NCBI GenBank assembly: GCA_013154085.1
Contig: JAADDE010000001.1
Span: forward strand, 1-64,000
DNA from: Thermoproteota archaeon
GTDB lineage: Archaea > Thermoproteota > Thermoprotei_A > Sulfolobales > Ignicoccaceae
DNA: 64,000 nt
Direction: 5' to 3'
The notes below the pieces were generated by a model. That model was given only the letters and a program-made list of their open reading frames with translations, did no database searches and was not told the origin of the DNA. Of this stretch, positions 33,183-42,830 are shown in pieces. How positions within the stretch are numbered: position 1 is the stretch's first letter; the number at the start of each line of letters is the position of its first letter. A program made the translations under genes and the position numbers.

Positions 33183-34430
33183 ATGATCTACAACCCCTTC
33201 GGAGACACGGTCTGGGAGTTCCGCTCCCCGCGGAGCAAGTTCGGTCCGGGAAGCCTGAACGAGCTCAAGGTCGACTTGGAGAGGCTGAGGGTGAAGAAGC
33301 CGTTCCTCATAACCACTAAGGGATGGGTAAGGAGGGGCATAGTGGAGAGGCTGAAGGAGATACTGGGCTTTGATGTCCCGTACTGGGACGGCGTAGAGCC
33401 CGAGCCGTCAGCCGAGAGCGTGGAGGAGGCGGCGAAGGCCTTAAGGGAGAGCGGCGCGGACTCCGTAATAGCCATCGGCGGCGGCTCGGCGCTCGATACG
33501 GCGAAGATAGCTAACTTGCTTGCTACATACGGCGGAACGGTGAGGGACTACGTCGCGCCCCCCTACGGCAAGGGGAAGCCGGTGCCCGGACCGGTCAAGC
33601 CCATGATTGCCGTGCCCACTACTGCCGGCACCGGAAGCGAGGTGACCAGCGTCGCCGTTGTGACGCTTAAAGACGTCGGAGTTAAGGTCGGCATAAGCTC
33701 GGACTACTTGAGGCCGGACCTAGCGCTCTTGGATCCGGAGCTCACAATGACCGTCCCGCCGAAGGTTACCGCGGACACCGGCATGGACGCGCTAACGCAT
33801 GCGGTCGAAGCCTACATAGCTAAGCCCTACTGGGCCAGGGAGCGCCCGGAGGATCCGTCGAAGAGGCCGGTATACGTTGGCTCCTACACCGTGACCGAGG
33901 TGCTGGCAGAGAGGGCGATAGAGCTCATAGGAAAATACCTCCGGAGGGCAGTGTATCAAGGCACAACGGACCTCGAGGCGAGGGCCGGCATGCTCGTGGC
34001 CAGCTACCTAGCGGGTCTCGCGTTCGGCAACTCCGGCGTCGGGCTGGCCCACGCCGCTTCCTACCCGCTCGGCGGGAGGTACAAGGTCACTCACGGAGAG
34101 GCGGTGGGCATCCTCTTGCCGGCGGTGCTGGAGTTCAACGCGCCGGCGGACTACCGGAAGGCGCAGAGGGTGGGCGAGCTCCTCACCGGCACCAAGTGCC
34201 CGGAGAGGGATCCCGCTAAGTGCGCCGAGTGGGCGGCCAACGCCATAAGGGAGCTCCAGAGGGACATAAAGTTCACACCGGGGCTGGAAGCCGTCGGCGT
34301 GAAGGAGGAGGACTTGAGGATAATGGCTCAAGAGACGCTGAACCAGAAGAGGTTGCTGGCCACCAACCCGAGGCCGGTGAGCGCCGACGACGTGTATTGG
34401 GTGTATAAGAGGAGCATGAGGAACTACTGA
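33183..34430 (+). CDS. Iron-containing (group III) alcohol dehydrogenase
   Basis: 415 residues with NAD(P)-binding IAIGGGSALDTAKI and VPTTAGTGSEVTSVAV, and metal-ligand segments DTGMDALTHAVEAY, AHAASYPLGG and THGEAV. The usual H-x-x-x-H metal-binding histidines are present. Group III enzymes reduce aldehydes such as succinic semialdehyde. In crenarchaea using the dicarboxylate/4-hydroxybutyrate cycle such an enzyme is known to reduce succinic semialdehyde, so this is a candidate; the sequence alone does not prove it. Divergent from the PP-loop gene. Confidence 0.9.
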   Translation: MIYNPFGDTVWEFRSPRSKFGPGSLNELKVDLERLRVKKPFLITTKGWVRRGIVERLKEILGFDVPYWDGVEPEPSAESVEEAAKALRESGADSVIAIGGGSALDTAKIANLLATYGGTVRDYVAPPYGKGKPVPGPVKPMIAVPTTAGTGSEVTSVAVVTLKDVGVKVGISSDYLRPDLALLDPELTMTVPPKVTADTGMDALTHAVEAYIAKPYWARERPEDPSKRPVYVGSYTVTEVLAERAIELIGKYLRRAVYQGTTDLEARAGMLVASYLAGLAFGNSGVGLAHAASYPLGGRYKVTHGEAVGILLPAVLEFNAPADYRKAQRVGELLTGTKCPERDPAKCAEWAANAIRELQRDIKFTPGLEAVGVKEEDLRIMAQETLNQKRLLATNPRPVSADDVYWVYKRSMRNY

Positions 34431-34519
34431 GGGTCCGCCAGCCACCTTTTCGTCACGATCCTATCGGCTGTGCGCAACCTCTTCATCCCCGCCCGGCTGG
34501 AGGCGGTGGGTTAAACGGG

Positions 34520-35074
34520 GTGAGGCTGAGGGACCTAATAGACGGCCTCTCCTCGCTGGTGAGGACCGGGTGGATGCAACGCGGCGTGCCCCCCTCCTTG
34601 GGCGAAACCGTGGCTGAGCACTCCTTCGCGGCGGCCCTCATAGCGCTGGAGCTCGGATTGAGGCTGAGGGAGAAAGGGGTAGTGGTGAATCCCGAGAGGG
34701 CAGCGGCTATAGCGGTGGCTCACGACGCGCCGGAGGCTGTCGTGGGCGACCTCCCGAAGTGGACTGCCGGGAAGCTGGGCAGAAGGAAGGAGGAGCTGGA
34801 GCTGATGGCGATTGACGATATAAGAGAGATAAGGTTGCTCGACTACTCAAAGAGCTACATCGAAATGAGCGGGAGGGAGGCGGTACTCGCTAAAGTGGCC
34901 GAGGTGCTGGCTACGTTATGGAAGGCTGAGAAGTACCAAGATATGGGAATTTCGCGTGTGGCAGAGATTAGGCGTAGCATGGAGGACAGCTTAATGAAGC
35001 TCCTCAGCGAGCTGAGGCGCCGGGACCCCCCGCTGGCGGAGGCGCTAGAGGAGGCGCTGGGTGAGCTGGCTTGA
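34520..35074 (+). CDS. HD-domain phosphohydrolase (YfbR/HDDC2-like)
   Basis: 184 residues. Metal ligands fit H-x-x-(AEHSFAAALIAL), HD in VAHDAPEAVVGD and the distal D in LAKVAEVLATL. HDDC2/YfbR members remove 5'-phosphate from deoxynucleotides. GTG 34520 sits inside a GGGGTGAGG purine run, so the leader is very short. The stop overlaps the small zinc-ribbon gene (TTGA). Confidence 0.85.
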   Translation: MRLRDLIDGLSSLVRTGWMQRGVPPSLGETVAEHSFAAALIALELGLRLREKGVVVNPERAAAIAVAHDAPEAVVGDLPKWTAGKLGRRKEELELMAIDDIREIRLLDYSKSYIEMSGREAVLAKVAEVLATLWKAEKYQDMGISRVAEIRRSMEDSLMKLLSELRRRDPPLAEALEEALGELA

Positions 35075-35220
35075 AGGTGTGCGAGCGCTGCGGCTTGAGG
35101 TATTTGAGCGACGAGTACAACTACTGTTTGGTCTGCGGCTCGCCCTTGGCCGATGAGCGGAGCCCCGCTCAGAGCGGTGAAGAGTTCAGCCTTGGGCGAG
35201 GCGCTTCTCGACGGCCTTGA
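35071..35220 (+). CDS. Small zinc-ribbon protein
   Basis: A 49-codon gene starting at TTG, overlapping the HD gene stop as TTGA. It encodes a single zinc ribbon: CERC at residues 4-7 and CLVC at 19-22, followed by a polar tail that overlaps the 3' end of the M28 peptidase gene on the other strand by 35 bp. The size is normal for archaeal single zinc-ribbon proteins. The function is unknown; transcription with the HD protein is likely. Confidence 0.6.
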   Translation: MKVCERCGLRYLSDEYNYCLVCGSPLADERSPAQSGEEFSLGRGASRRP

Positions 35221-36109
35221 TGTCTTTGAGCAACGCGGATCCCAGCACCTTGTCGGGCGTGTCGTTGGTACCGTGATAGTAGCTCTTCATCAGTTCAACG
35301 GGCGTGCCGTATACGGCCAGCCTTTCCCTTCCGAAGGGCGAGTAGGCTTCGAGGTACTCCTCGTCGGCTATCCAGCCCGCGTGCCCCGTGCCCAAACAGT
35401 CAAGCACCACGACCTCTTCAACCCCGGCCAGCACCTCGGAGTAAGCTTTGGTCACGCTCTTGAAGGAGGGCAACCAGTACTCCTTCTCAATCATGTTTAT
35501 TTCTGAGAACCCGATGAAGATGAAGAGGAGCTCGTCTAGGTTGACGTAGGTGAGGAGGCGGAGCGCGGCCACGACGCCGCTCGAGTTGTCCACGGCTCCG
35601 GCCCAGAGGCTGTCGTAGTGCGCTACGACGGCGCGCTTGGGCTTGTCTAAGTTTCCGACCAGATAGGCCTCGCCGAATGTCTCGATAGTCCTTACCTTAA
35701 GTCTCCACTTAACCCTCTCCGACTCCTTCAAGCGCGCCGCGTCAGCTTCGCTGACGGCCAGTGCGGCCCCAGACGAGAAGCTCGGCGTCATTATCTCGGT
35801 CCCGCTACCGCTCACGTACGCGAGCGTCCCCTCGGGCGGGGCATCGAGGCCTATCTCAACCACCTTGGGAGGGCCCTCGTAGGAGCCGGAGCTCAAGCCC
35901 GCGGGGAGCGAGCGGATCTCCTCGCCGTCGGCCTCGAGGTACCAGCTCCAAGAGGGCGCGGCGACCGGGTAGACGAAGCGGGCGTACTCTAGGTTCATCG
36001 ACTCCAGCTCGTCGCGGAGCTTCTCAGCAAGGAGCTTCGTCTTCTCAACGTACTCATAATCAAAAATCGTAAATGAGCTGAGCTTGCTCAAGATCTCTCT
36101 CAGAGCCAT
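35186..36109 (-). CDS. M28-like metallopeptidase
   Basis: 307 residues from ATG 36109; the TTG at 36124 is an alternative. Zinc ligands are recognisable: AHYDSLWAGAVDNSSG (His, Asp), FSEINM (catalytic/bridging Glu), VVLDCLGTG and SYYHGTNDTPDK (His). That order matches M28 aminopeptidases. The first 150 residues contain an inserted or preceding beta domain. No signal peptide, so it acts in the cytoplasm. It overlaps the TatD gene by 10 bp. Confidence 0.85.
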   Translation of the reverse strand: MALREILSKLSSFTIFDYEYVEKTKLLAEKLRDELESMNLEYARFVYPVAAPSWSWYLEADGEEIRSLPAGLSSGSYEGPPKVVEIGLDAPPEGTLAYVSGSGTEIMTPSFSSGAALAVSEADAARLKESERVKWRLKVRTIETFGEAYLVGNLDKPKRAVVAHYDSLWAGAVDNSSGVVAALRLLTYVNLDELLFIFIGFSEINMIEKEYWLPSFKSVTKAYSEVLAGVEEVVVLDCLGTGHAGWIADEEYLEAYSPFGRERLAVYGTPVELMKSYYHGTNDTPDKVLGSALLKDIKAVEKRLAQG

Positions 36110-36786
36110 TTCGATCCCAGCCAAGCGTGCAGGTTGCTCCTAACAACACTAACTACGCTCTCCACGCTCACCCCCTTGACCTCTGCGACCTTGACTGTGA
36201 GCTCTGGAATCAACGACGGCGAGAGCCTCAGTCCCCTATAGTTGTAAGGTCCGTCGCTCTCGGTGATGAGCCTGCTCAGAGGGGTTCTTTCCAGAACCCT
36301 GAGGTGCTTCCTCTGGATCTTTATGGCCGCGTTAATGCCGATGAAGTATCCCTGTCCGACGATTTCTTCTATTAGATCTAGAGGACCGTTGTACCAGTGG
36401 AAGTACGCTCTCCTAATGTCATGCCTCAAAAGGAGATCGAAGACGTCCCTCCAAGCGTCGAGGGCGTGCAGGTTCAGGGGCAGGTCGTACTCCCTTGCTA
36501 TGTCTAGAAAGTACTCAAAGAAGGTCCTCTGCTTTTCCCTGCTCCCCACAAACCGGTAGTCGAGGCCCACTTCCCCCAAGCAGTCGGCGCTCTCTGCCAT
36601 GTTCCCTATCCTCTTCAGCTCCCCTTCGGAGCTCTGAGGGACGCTCCAAGGATGGATGCCGATACACTTGATCGCGTCCAACTCCAACGTCCTCTCGGAG
36701 CTATCCAAGTCATCGGATACGGCCACCACGGTTATGCCTTCCGTCAGCATGGAGGGGTCCTCGTGCAAGTGGACGTGCGCGTCCAC
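36100..36786 (-). CDS. TatD-family metal-dependent hydrolase
   Basis: 228-residue TIM-barrel amidohydrolase. DAHVHLHED supplies the first HxH, GEVGLDYRF the Glu, NLHALDAW and YFHWYNG later His residues and ITESDGPYNY the Asp. TatD members are DNases or related hydrolases. The M28 gene follows with a 10-bp overlap. Confidence 0.88.
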   Translation of the reverse strand: MDAHVHLHEDPSMLTEGITVVAVSDDLDSSERTLELDAIKCIGIHPWSVPQSSEGELKRIGNMAESADCLGEVGLDYRFVGSREKQRTFFEYFLDIAREYDLPLNLHALDAWRDVFDLLLRHDIRRAYFHWYNGPLDLIEEIVGQGYFIGINAAIKIQRKHLRVLERTPLSRLITESDGPYNYRGLRLSPSLIPELTVKVAEVKGVSVESVVSVVRSNLHAWLGSKWL

Positions 36787-36837
36787 GTAGTCCCTCCTAA
36801 TAGCCCCTCCCCCTCGTCGGGGGCTAGGGAAGAATTA

Positions 36838-39276
36838 ATGCTGAAGCAGTTCTTGGAGAGGCTCGAAGACGATTTGGAGAACGCCGTAGAGGGGAGGCAC
36901 AGAAGGCTCGTGGTGCTGTCCGGCGACGACCCGGAGAAGCTCGGGCGCGCGGCGAGGGAGGTGCTACTGCTCTACGACAGAATTAGGACCCGCAGAGATC
37001 TCGGAAAAGGCAAAGTGCTCTACATGTTTCACGATGAATTTGAGGATTCAAAGAAGATAAAGGATATAGTTAAGAAATCCGTAAAAGAGAGTGCGCAGTC
37101 AATAAAATTGGATATAAACGTATACGAGACCTCGAACAAGCTCTTGGGCACGACGTACCAAGGACTCGTGCTCGATCTTACCCACGATCTGAAGCCGAAC
37201 GACGTGGGCAGGCTGGTGGAGGTGGTTGAGGGGGGAGGCCCGGTAATCCTTCTGGTTCCCAAGTGGGAGCGCTGGGATACGGTAATTACTCTGTTCAAGA
37301 AGTTGCTTACAGTCCCTCAGTACCCGGAGCCCAGGCACGTGTTCATCACTTGGTTCAAGAGGAAGACCCTTCAGCATCCTGCGCACATATTCCACGCCGA
37401 TGAGGAGAAGATAATAAAGCAAGAGCCTTTCAAAAGCCCCAAGTGGGTACCCAAGGAGCCGGAGTATCCGGAGAAGACTAGATTTCCGAAGAAGCTCTAC
37501 GAGCTCGCGCTTACCCAAGATCAGGTTAACGTGATAAATGCAATGGAGTGGTTGCTGGGGAGGAAGAAGAAGCACAGGGTGCTCATAGTAACTGCTGACA
37601 GGGGGAGGGGCAAGAGCGGAGCTGTCGGCATAGGCCTGGCGGGGTTTCTGAAAGTGTTTGCAAAGTCTAAGAATGCCTTTGTAAGGGTAATAGTGACCAG
37701 CGCCGATCCCGTGGGCGTTCAGACGCTCTTCAAGTTGCTCATCAAAGCCGCCCAGATTCTCGGCGAGAAGACCAAGAAGATAGAGAGGGGCGGCAACGTC
37801 TTCGAAGTCCGCGGCGAGGGGTGGAGCGTAGAGTACTGGCCTCCGGTGGACGCAGCAGAGAAGCCGGCAGACTTGGTGGTGGTGGACGAGGCAGCTGGGA
37901 TCCCGGTTCCCGTCCTCTATAAGATATGGAAAAAGCACAAGAGGAGCTTGTTCGCCACCACAATACACGGCTATGAGGGGGCGGGCAGAGGCTTTAACGT
38001 CCGCTTCCTGCCAGCTCTGAAGAAGGACAGGGACACCGAGCTGAAGCACGTAACCATGAGCGAGCCCATCAGATACGCTCCCGGCGATCCTGTGGAGAGG
38101 TGGCTCTACGACGTGCTCCTCCTCGATGCGGAGCCCGCAAAGCTCACTAAGGAAGATATAAAGGCGATCAAGGAAAAGAAGCTAAAATACTTAAGACTCG
38201 ACCCAGAGTGGCTGTTCTCCGAAGAAGGAGAGGAAACCCTGCGGCAACTCTTCGGAATCTACGTGCTGGCCCACTACCGCAACGAGCCCGACGACCTAGC
38301 GATGATAGCAGACGCTCCCCACCATACGCCCAGAGCCGTTATGACGGAGACCGGCAAAGTCGTGGGCGCCGTTCACTTGGCCGAGGAGGGCCCCATACCG
38401 GAAGATATGGTAGACGACTTGCTCACCGGAGGAAAGATACCGGGCAACATAATTCCCGACCGCTTCCTGAAGCACTTGAGGGTCAGAGAATTTGCATTTA
38501 CGAAGGGCTGGAGGATAGTGCGGATAGCCACTCACCCCGACGTCCAGGGCATGGGAGTGGGGACCTTCGCTCTTCAAGAGGTCAGCAAGGAGGCGCGAGA
38601 GAGGGGCTACGACTGGGTTGCCTCGGGCTTCGGAGTTACGGAACAGCTGTTGCGCTTCTGGCTGCGCTCGGGCTTCTTGCCGGTGCACATGAGCCCCGAC
38701 CGCAATCCCTCAAGCGGAGAGTTCACCATCCTCGTCGCGAAGCCGCTCAGCCAGAGCTTGAGGACCTTGATATGGGAGGCGAACAGGCTGTTCCGGAGGA
38801 GGCTGCTCTTCGCTCTGCACTTGAACTACAAGGGGCTTGAGTGGGACGTGGCGAAGGCGATACTAGAGGAGGACCCCCTCCCCATCCAGCCGGACCTCAA
38901 GGTTCCTCACCTGCACCCCGTCGACCTCGACCGCCTCTGGATCTACGCTTACGGACCCATGACGTTCGAGGCGGCCAGCGACCTAGTGTACCGCCTCGCG
39001 CTGGCCTACTGGTCCCAGCCCAGAGCGTGGAGGCCGGAGCTGGACGAAGAGAGCAGAATAGTAATAATTACAAAGGTGCTCCAGGGAAAGAGCTGGGACG
39101 AAGTTTCGGAGGAGACCGGGATAGGCTTCAAGAAGCAAGTGGCAATACTGAAGTCCTTCGCCCGCAAGAGCTTGAAGCACTACTGGGGCATAGAAGATGA
39201 GGGTGGAAGGGGGGTAAGGAAGGAAGCCGTAGACATCTTCTTGAGCGAGCGCGGGAGGAGGTTGCTGGACTTCTGA
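36838..39276 (+). CDS. tmcA: tRNA(Met) cytidine acetyltransferase TmcA
   Basis: 812 residues that make N4-acetylcytidine in tRNA and, in hyperthermophiles, in rRNA. The helicase-like core has Walker A ADRGRGKSGAVG, Walker B VVVDEAAGIPV and the helicase motif ATTIHGYEGAGRGF. The GNAT acetyltransferase follows with ATHPDVQGMGVGTFAL, then a C-terminal helical tRNA-binding part. ATG 36838 agrees with family length; the frame extending to 36652 mirrors tatD. ac4C is often linked to heat. Confidence 0.96.
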   Translation: MLKQFLERLEDDLENAVEGRHRRLVVLSGDDPEKLGRAAREVLLLYDRIRTRRDLGKGKVLYMFHDEFEDSKKIKDIVKKSVKESAQSIKLDINVYETSNKLLGTTYQGLVLDLTHDLKPNDVGRLVEVVEGGGPVILLVPKWERWDTVITLFKKLLTVPQYPEPRHVFITWFKRKTLQHPAHIFHADEEKIIKQEPFKSPKWVPKEPEYPEKTRFPKKLYELALTQDQVNVINAMEWLLGRKKKHRVLIVTADRGRGKSGAVGIGLAGFLKVFAKSKNAFVRVIVTSADPVGVQTLFKLLIKAAQILGEKTKKIERGGNVFEVRGEGWSVEYWPPVDAAEKPADLVVVDEAAGIPVPVLYKIWKKHKRSLFATTIHGYEGAGRGFNVRFLPALKKDRDTELKHVTMSEPIRYAPGDPVERWLYDVLLLDAEPAKLTKEDIKAIKEKKLKYLRLDPEWLFSEEGEETLRQLFGIYVLAHYRNEPDDLAMIADAPHHTPRAVMTETGKVVGAVHLAEEGPIPEDMVDDLLTGGKIPGNIIPDRFLKHLRVREFAFTKGWRIVRIATHPDVQGMGVGTFALQEVSKEARERGYDWVASGFGVTEQLLRFWLRSGFLPVHMSPDRNPSSGEFTILVAKPLSQSLRTLIWEANRLFRRRLLFALHLNYKGLEWDVAKAILEEDPLPIQPDLKVPHLHPVDLDRLWIYAYGPMTFEAASDLVYRLALAYWSQPRAWRPELDEESRIVIITKVLQGKSWDEVSEETGIGFKKQVAILKSFARKSLKHYWGIEDEGGRGVRKEAVDIFLSERGRRLLDF

Positions 39277-39277
39277 G

Positions 39278-39868
39278 GTGGTGGCGGTGATATCGGAGGC
39301 CGTCGTGAACGCGTTTATAGCATTGCTCATAATAATAGATCCCTTTACCAACGCGCCGATATTCTATCAGATGACGGCTTCCTTCGACCCGAGGCAGAGG
39401 AAGAGAATAATAGTAAGGAGCGTCATAGTGTCAACGTTCATACTCTTGCTCTTCGCACTATTTGGAGACACGATAGTAAAGCCGTTCGGCATGACGGTTG
39501 ATGACATAAGAATAGCGACCGGTCTAATTCTGCTCATATATGCCATACAAGCTCTCTTCGGAAAGAGCGAGGCGGAGATGATAGATCCGGAGAGCATAGC
39601 TATAGTGCCTATGGCGATTCCCATGCTGGCCGGGCCGGGCGCGATAAGCTTGGTCCTCTACTACCGCTCAGTCATGCCGCCCCATGAGGTCGGCTTAGTG
39701 GTCGTCGCGGTTATGCTCGTGAGCCTGCCGATACTCTTGGCCGGCCGCTACTTGGATAAGTTGCTGGGCAAGAACGGCACGCTCGCGTTGACGAGGATAC
39801 TGGCGATACTCATGGCGGGGCTCGGAATTGCCATGATAAGGGAGGGGGTTGCCCACATCACCTCTTGA
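39278..39868 (+). CDS. MarC-family membrane protein
   Basis: 196 residues, six hydrophobic helices with the family patterns LLIIIDPFTNAPIFY and PMAIPMLAGPGAIS. MarC proteins have no agreed function. The first few codons offer several GTGs; I keep 39278. It converges on the TrmJ-like gene (11-bp overlap). Confidence 0.88.
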   Translation: MVAVISEAVVNAFIALLIIIDPFTNAPIFYQMTASFDPRQRKRIIVRSVIVSTFILLLFALFGDTIVKPFGMTVDDIRIATGLILLIYAIQALFGKSEAEMIDPESIAIVPMAIPMLAGPGAISLVLYYRSVMPPHEVGLVVVAVMLVSLPILLAGRYLDKLLGKNGTLALTRILAILMAGLGIAMIREGVAHITS

Positions 39869-40562
39869 GGCATTTGCCGAGCACGTACAATAAGCTCCGA
39901 ACTTCCTGCTTCGTGCCCTTCGAAACCAGCCTCCTCAAAGAAATCAAGAGCCTATCCCTTTTCACCTCGTCCCTAACGAACCTCTTTGCGAGCTCCTCCA
40001 GCACTTCCATAACCAGCCCGACCTCTTCCCCACTCGGCCTCTCCGGGAGCTTGCCCCTTTCGAGGCGGTACTGCTTCCACACCTCCCACAGCACTATGGC
40101 CACGGCGTGGGACAAGTTGAGCACAGGGTACCGCTTGGAGGCCGGGACGTGTAGCAGAGCGTCGCACAGCGCCAGCTCCTCCCGCGTCAGCCCCACGCTT
40201 TCCCTTCCGAATACAAGCGTCAGCACCTCCGGCTCCCCGAAGACTTCTTTGAGCTCCCACGGGACGACGAAGCTCCTCACCGGATCGGCGTCAGACACCT
40301 TAGCGCTCGTGCAGATGCTGAGGCCCATTAGGGCGCTCTTGTAGTCCTCCAGCACCTTCACCTTGCTCACGTAGTCCTTCCCTTGTGCAGCGAAGCGCAG
40401 AACCTCTTCGTCGCGAATATCAAACTTGGGCTTTACGGCCAATATTTCATCCACTTCGAAGTTCTTAGCCAACCTTAAGATAAATCCGAAGTTGATCTTC
40501 CCCTCGGGCTCTACTAAAACCAGCCTTACCTTCAAGGTAGGAGCCCTGACGAGTTCGTGCAC
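39858..40562 (-). CDS. TrmJ-type SPOUT tRNA methyltransferase
   Basis: 234 residues. The knotted SPOUT fold is shown by VLVEPEGKINFGFILRLAKNF, LVFGRESVGLTREEL and PASKRYPVLNLSHAVAIVLWE. The family makes 2'-O-methyl at position 32 in tRNA. The C-terminal helical part follows as usual. GTG 40562 is 4 bp after the DUF505 gene, so the pair is likely co-transcribed. Confidence 0.88.
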   Translation of the reverse strand: MHELVRAPTLKVRLVLVEPEGKINFGFILRLAKNFEVDEILAVKPKFDIRDEEVLRFAAQGKDYVSKVKVLEDYKSALMGLSICTSAKVSDADPVRSFVVPWELKEVFGEPEVLTLVFGRESVGLTREELALCDALLHVPASKRYPVLNLSHAVAIVLWEVWKQYRLERGKLPERPSGEEVGLVMEVLEELAKRFVRDEVKRDRLLISLRRLVSKGTKQEVRSLLYVLGKCLKR

Positions 40563-40566
40563 AAAA

Positions 40567-42360
40567 CTATTGAACGCTCTCCTCTACGTGAGCTTGTATC
40601 TTCTCCACGGCCTCCAGCAGAAGCTCTCCTTCGCCGGTCAAGTCCTTGGTCCCCAGAAGCTTGGCCTCTCTGGCCACTACCAGCGCGTCCTTGACTATTC
40701 CAAGCGTCAGCCTGGTGCGGTTCACTATCTCCGCGATGTCCTCGTAGCTCCCGAGCTCCTTGACTACTTGCAGCACCCTTAGGAAGTGCGGGTGAACCGG
40801 AGTTGCCACGCCCGGCGGAGTTGCGACCAGTGCGTGCTTCAGCATGTTTCCTATTTCGGTGAGTTCTACGTACCCGTTTCCGTAGATCTCCACTGCGCCC
40901 CACATCTCCAGCCAGTATACAGCTGCCCTCGTCTCCTCCTCGTCGTAGCCGAGCTCCGCCACCCTCTGGACGAGGTCCTCTATAGGCTCAGCCTTACCCG
41001 TGGGGAGCGTCTTGTGGAGGACCACGAGCTCCAGCTTGGTCAGCAGTGGAAGCCTCTTCACCCTCCTCGCAATCCTCATGACCTCTCTGGCCTTAGTTCC
41101 AGCTCCCTGCTGGCCCATCAGCCCCCAGCGTATGGCCTCCTCTATCCACAAGCGGTAAGGCGGAATCCCTCTGTCGGCATATACCAAGGTCTTGACGCCG
41201 TGAGCGGGAATCTCGGTTATTTCTCCCAAGACCTTCAGCAACCTCTCTCCGTACTCCGTGAGCTTGTATATCAGTTTCTCCTTCTCCTCGTAGGATTCAA
41301 TGAGCCTAATTGCCTCCAGACGGTAGAGCGCGAGACCTATGGTGTAGTCGCTGAACTCCAGCTCCTTGTAGGTTTCTTCGTCCATACCCAGCTCGTCTCT
41401 GTGCCTCTCTATCCAGTACTTGATCAGCTTCTTCGTGGGCTTGAGCTCTGGGTTGGTTTCCGCTTTCTTCCAGAGATGATCTATCGTCTTCAGAACCCAC
41501 TGATCCACCCTCGTGAGCCCTATGGGGAACGTGGCCCACCACTCGCCCCTCTCGAGCTCCTTTATCGCTAGGTAGAGCCACCTCGCGGCTCTGGTGGGCT
41601 TGCCGTCTCGGTAGTAGCCCAAGTTCATCAGCAAGTACTTCTCTTCGTCGGTGAGCTCCTTTCCTTCTATCAGCTTCTTCACCGCCTCTACAATTTTCAT
41701 GTTCACTAGCACGTATTCCATCGCTACCGGCCTCAGCTCCCTTATTGCCTCCCTCAAGAACCTGCCGAACCTCGTCAAGGCGTAGTACTTGCGGTCCGGG
41801 GAGCTGAAGACGAGAGCGCCCATAGCCTCCAGCAAATCAACGTAGGTTTCGGGGAAGCGCTTTAGGGGAACTATGAACGCCGGCCCCGGAGGCGTCTTGG
41901 CCAGCACCCAGCCCAAGTCTCTAGTAACCCTGACCTTGACCGGCCTCACCTTGGGCTCGAACTGCTGGACCAGCTTCTTGGCTGGCTCGTTCAAGTAGCC
42001 TTCCTCGTCCACTAAGCCCCTCTCCCTCAGCGGCGTGTACCAGTCCTTCGGAGCCTTGGCGCCTGTCCTCCACAGCGCCCACACGGCCGCGTGGATGGCG
42101 CTGTCGAACCAGCGCTCCACGTCGGGCTTGCCGACCTCTTCCCACACTTCCAGCACTTTCTTTCCGGCTTCGGTTAGCCTGAACACCCTAGGTCTCTCCC
42201 TGCTAACCGGCTCTATGAGGCCTTGGAGCTCGAGCGCGAGGAGTATTGCTAGGGCCTCCTCCGCCTCCTCGTACCCTCCGGGCGCCAGCTCTGCTAAGTC
42301 CACTTCTCCCTTTTCCTTGAACTTTTCCAGCATTTCCATGTATTCCTTCTTCAGTAGCAC
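40567..42360 (-). CDS. DUF505-like archaeal protein with repeated winged helices
   Basis: 597 residues, built of several winged-helix-like modules (for example GLIEPVSRERPRVFRLTEAG and later GYVELTEIGNML) around a more variable centre. It resembles the crenarchaeal DUF505 family. Function is unknown; the repeated winged helices suggest DNA or RNA binding. It is immediately upstream of the TrmJ-like gene. Confidence 0.75.
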   Translation of the reverse strand: MLLKKEYMEMLEKFKEKGEVDLAELAPGGYEEAEEALAILLALELQGLIEPVSRERPRVFRLTEAGKKVLEVWEEVGKPDVERWFDSAIHAAVWALWRTGAKAPKDWYTPLRERGLVDEEGYLNEPAKKLVQQFEPKVRPVKVRVTRDLGWVLAKTPPGPAFIVPLKRFPETYVDLLEAMGALVFSSPDRKYYALTRFGRFLREAIRELRPVAMEYVLVNMKIVEAVKKLIEGKELTDEEKYLLMNLGYYRDGKPTRAARWLYLAIKELERGEWWATFPIGLTRVDQWVLKTIDHLWKKAETNPELKPTKKLIKYWIERHRDELGMDEETYKELEFSDYTIGLALYRLEAIRLIESYEEKEKLIYKLTEYGERLLKVLGEITEIPAHGVKTLVYADRGIPPYRLWIEEAIRWGLMGQQGAGTKAREVMRIARRVKRLPLLTKLELVVLHKTLPTGKAEPIEDLVQRVAELGYDEEETRAAVYWLEMWGAVEIYGNGYVELTEIGNMLKHALVATPPGVATPVHPHFLRVLQVVKELGSYEDIAEIVNRTRLTLGIVKDALVVAREAKLLGTKDLTGEGELLLEAVEKIQAHVEESVQ

Positions 42361-42420
42361 CCTTCCCGCCGGAGGCGTGGGACTACCGTTGGATATAAAA
42401 ATGAAGTTAAGTGAATTGTA

Positions 42421-42801
42421 TCACTTGAGCCCGCTCTTGATTAATTCCAGCGCCTTTTCCACGAACTTCGAAATGGTGACCCTCGGCAACAAATATTCAT
42501 GTCCTATGGGATGCTCTCCGCTCGCTACCTCCATGAGGAACTTCTTTATCGAGTCTGTGTCGTTAAGCGTATCTAAATCGTATTTCTTCCTTTGCTCGTT
42601 CCACCACAATACCAGTTCGTAGAGTTTTCTGTACGCGCGGTCCCGATCCCCTTCCATCAGAGCCATTGTTATCTCGCCCAGCGCCCTATCAACGCGCGTC
42701 AGCTCCTCCTTCCACAAGTCGTAGACGGTCTCCAAAGCGCCGCTACCGTGAAGGCTTCCGAAGACGTCTACTGATAAGTAAAATGCTAGTATTTTAGCCA
42801 T
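42421..42801 (-). CDS. Unknown small helical protein
   Basis: 126 residues from ATG 42801 (the frame to 42873 overlaps the divergent rhomboid gene). The N-terminus KILAFYLSVDVFGSL is followed by three helices, including VDRALGEITMALMEGDRDRA. No family is recognised. Its 29-bp divergent spacing from rhomboid means their promoters interleave. Confidence 0.6.
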   Translation of the reverse strand: MAKILAFYLSVDVFGSLHGSGALETVYDLWKEELTRVDRALGEITMALMEGDRDRAYRKLYELVLWWNEQRKKYDLDTLNDTDSIKKFLMEVASGEHPIGHEYLLPRVTISKFVEKALELIKSGLK

Positions 42802-42830
42802 CGAATGGCTGCGGCAAAGGGAAAGGAGCA

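Noticed and set aside
36652-36837. N-terminal extension of TmcA
   Set aside because: It mirrors the tatD gene on the other strand; family length is met from ATG 36838.
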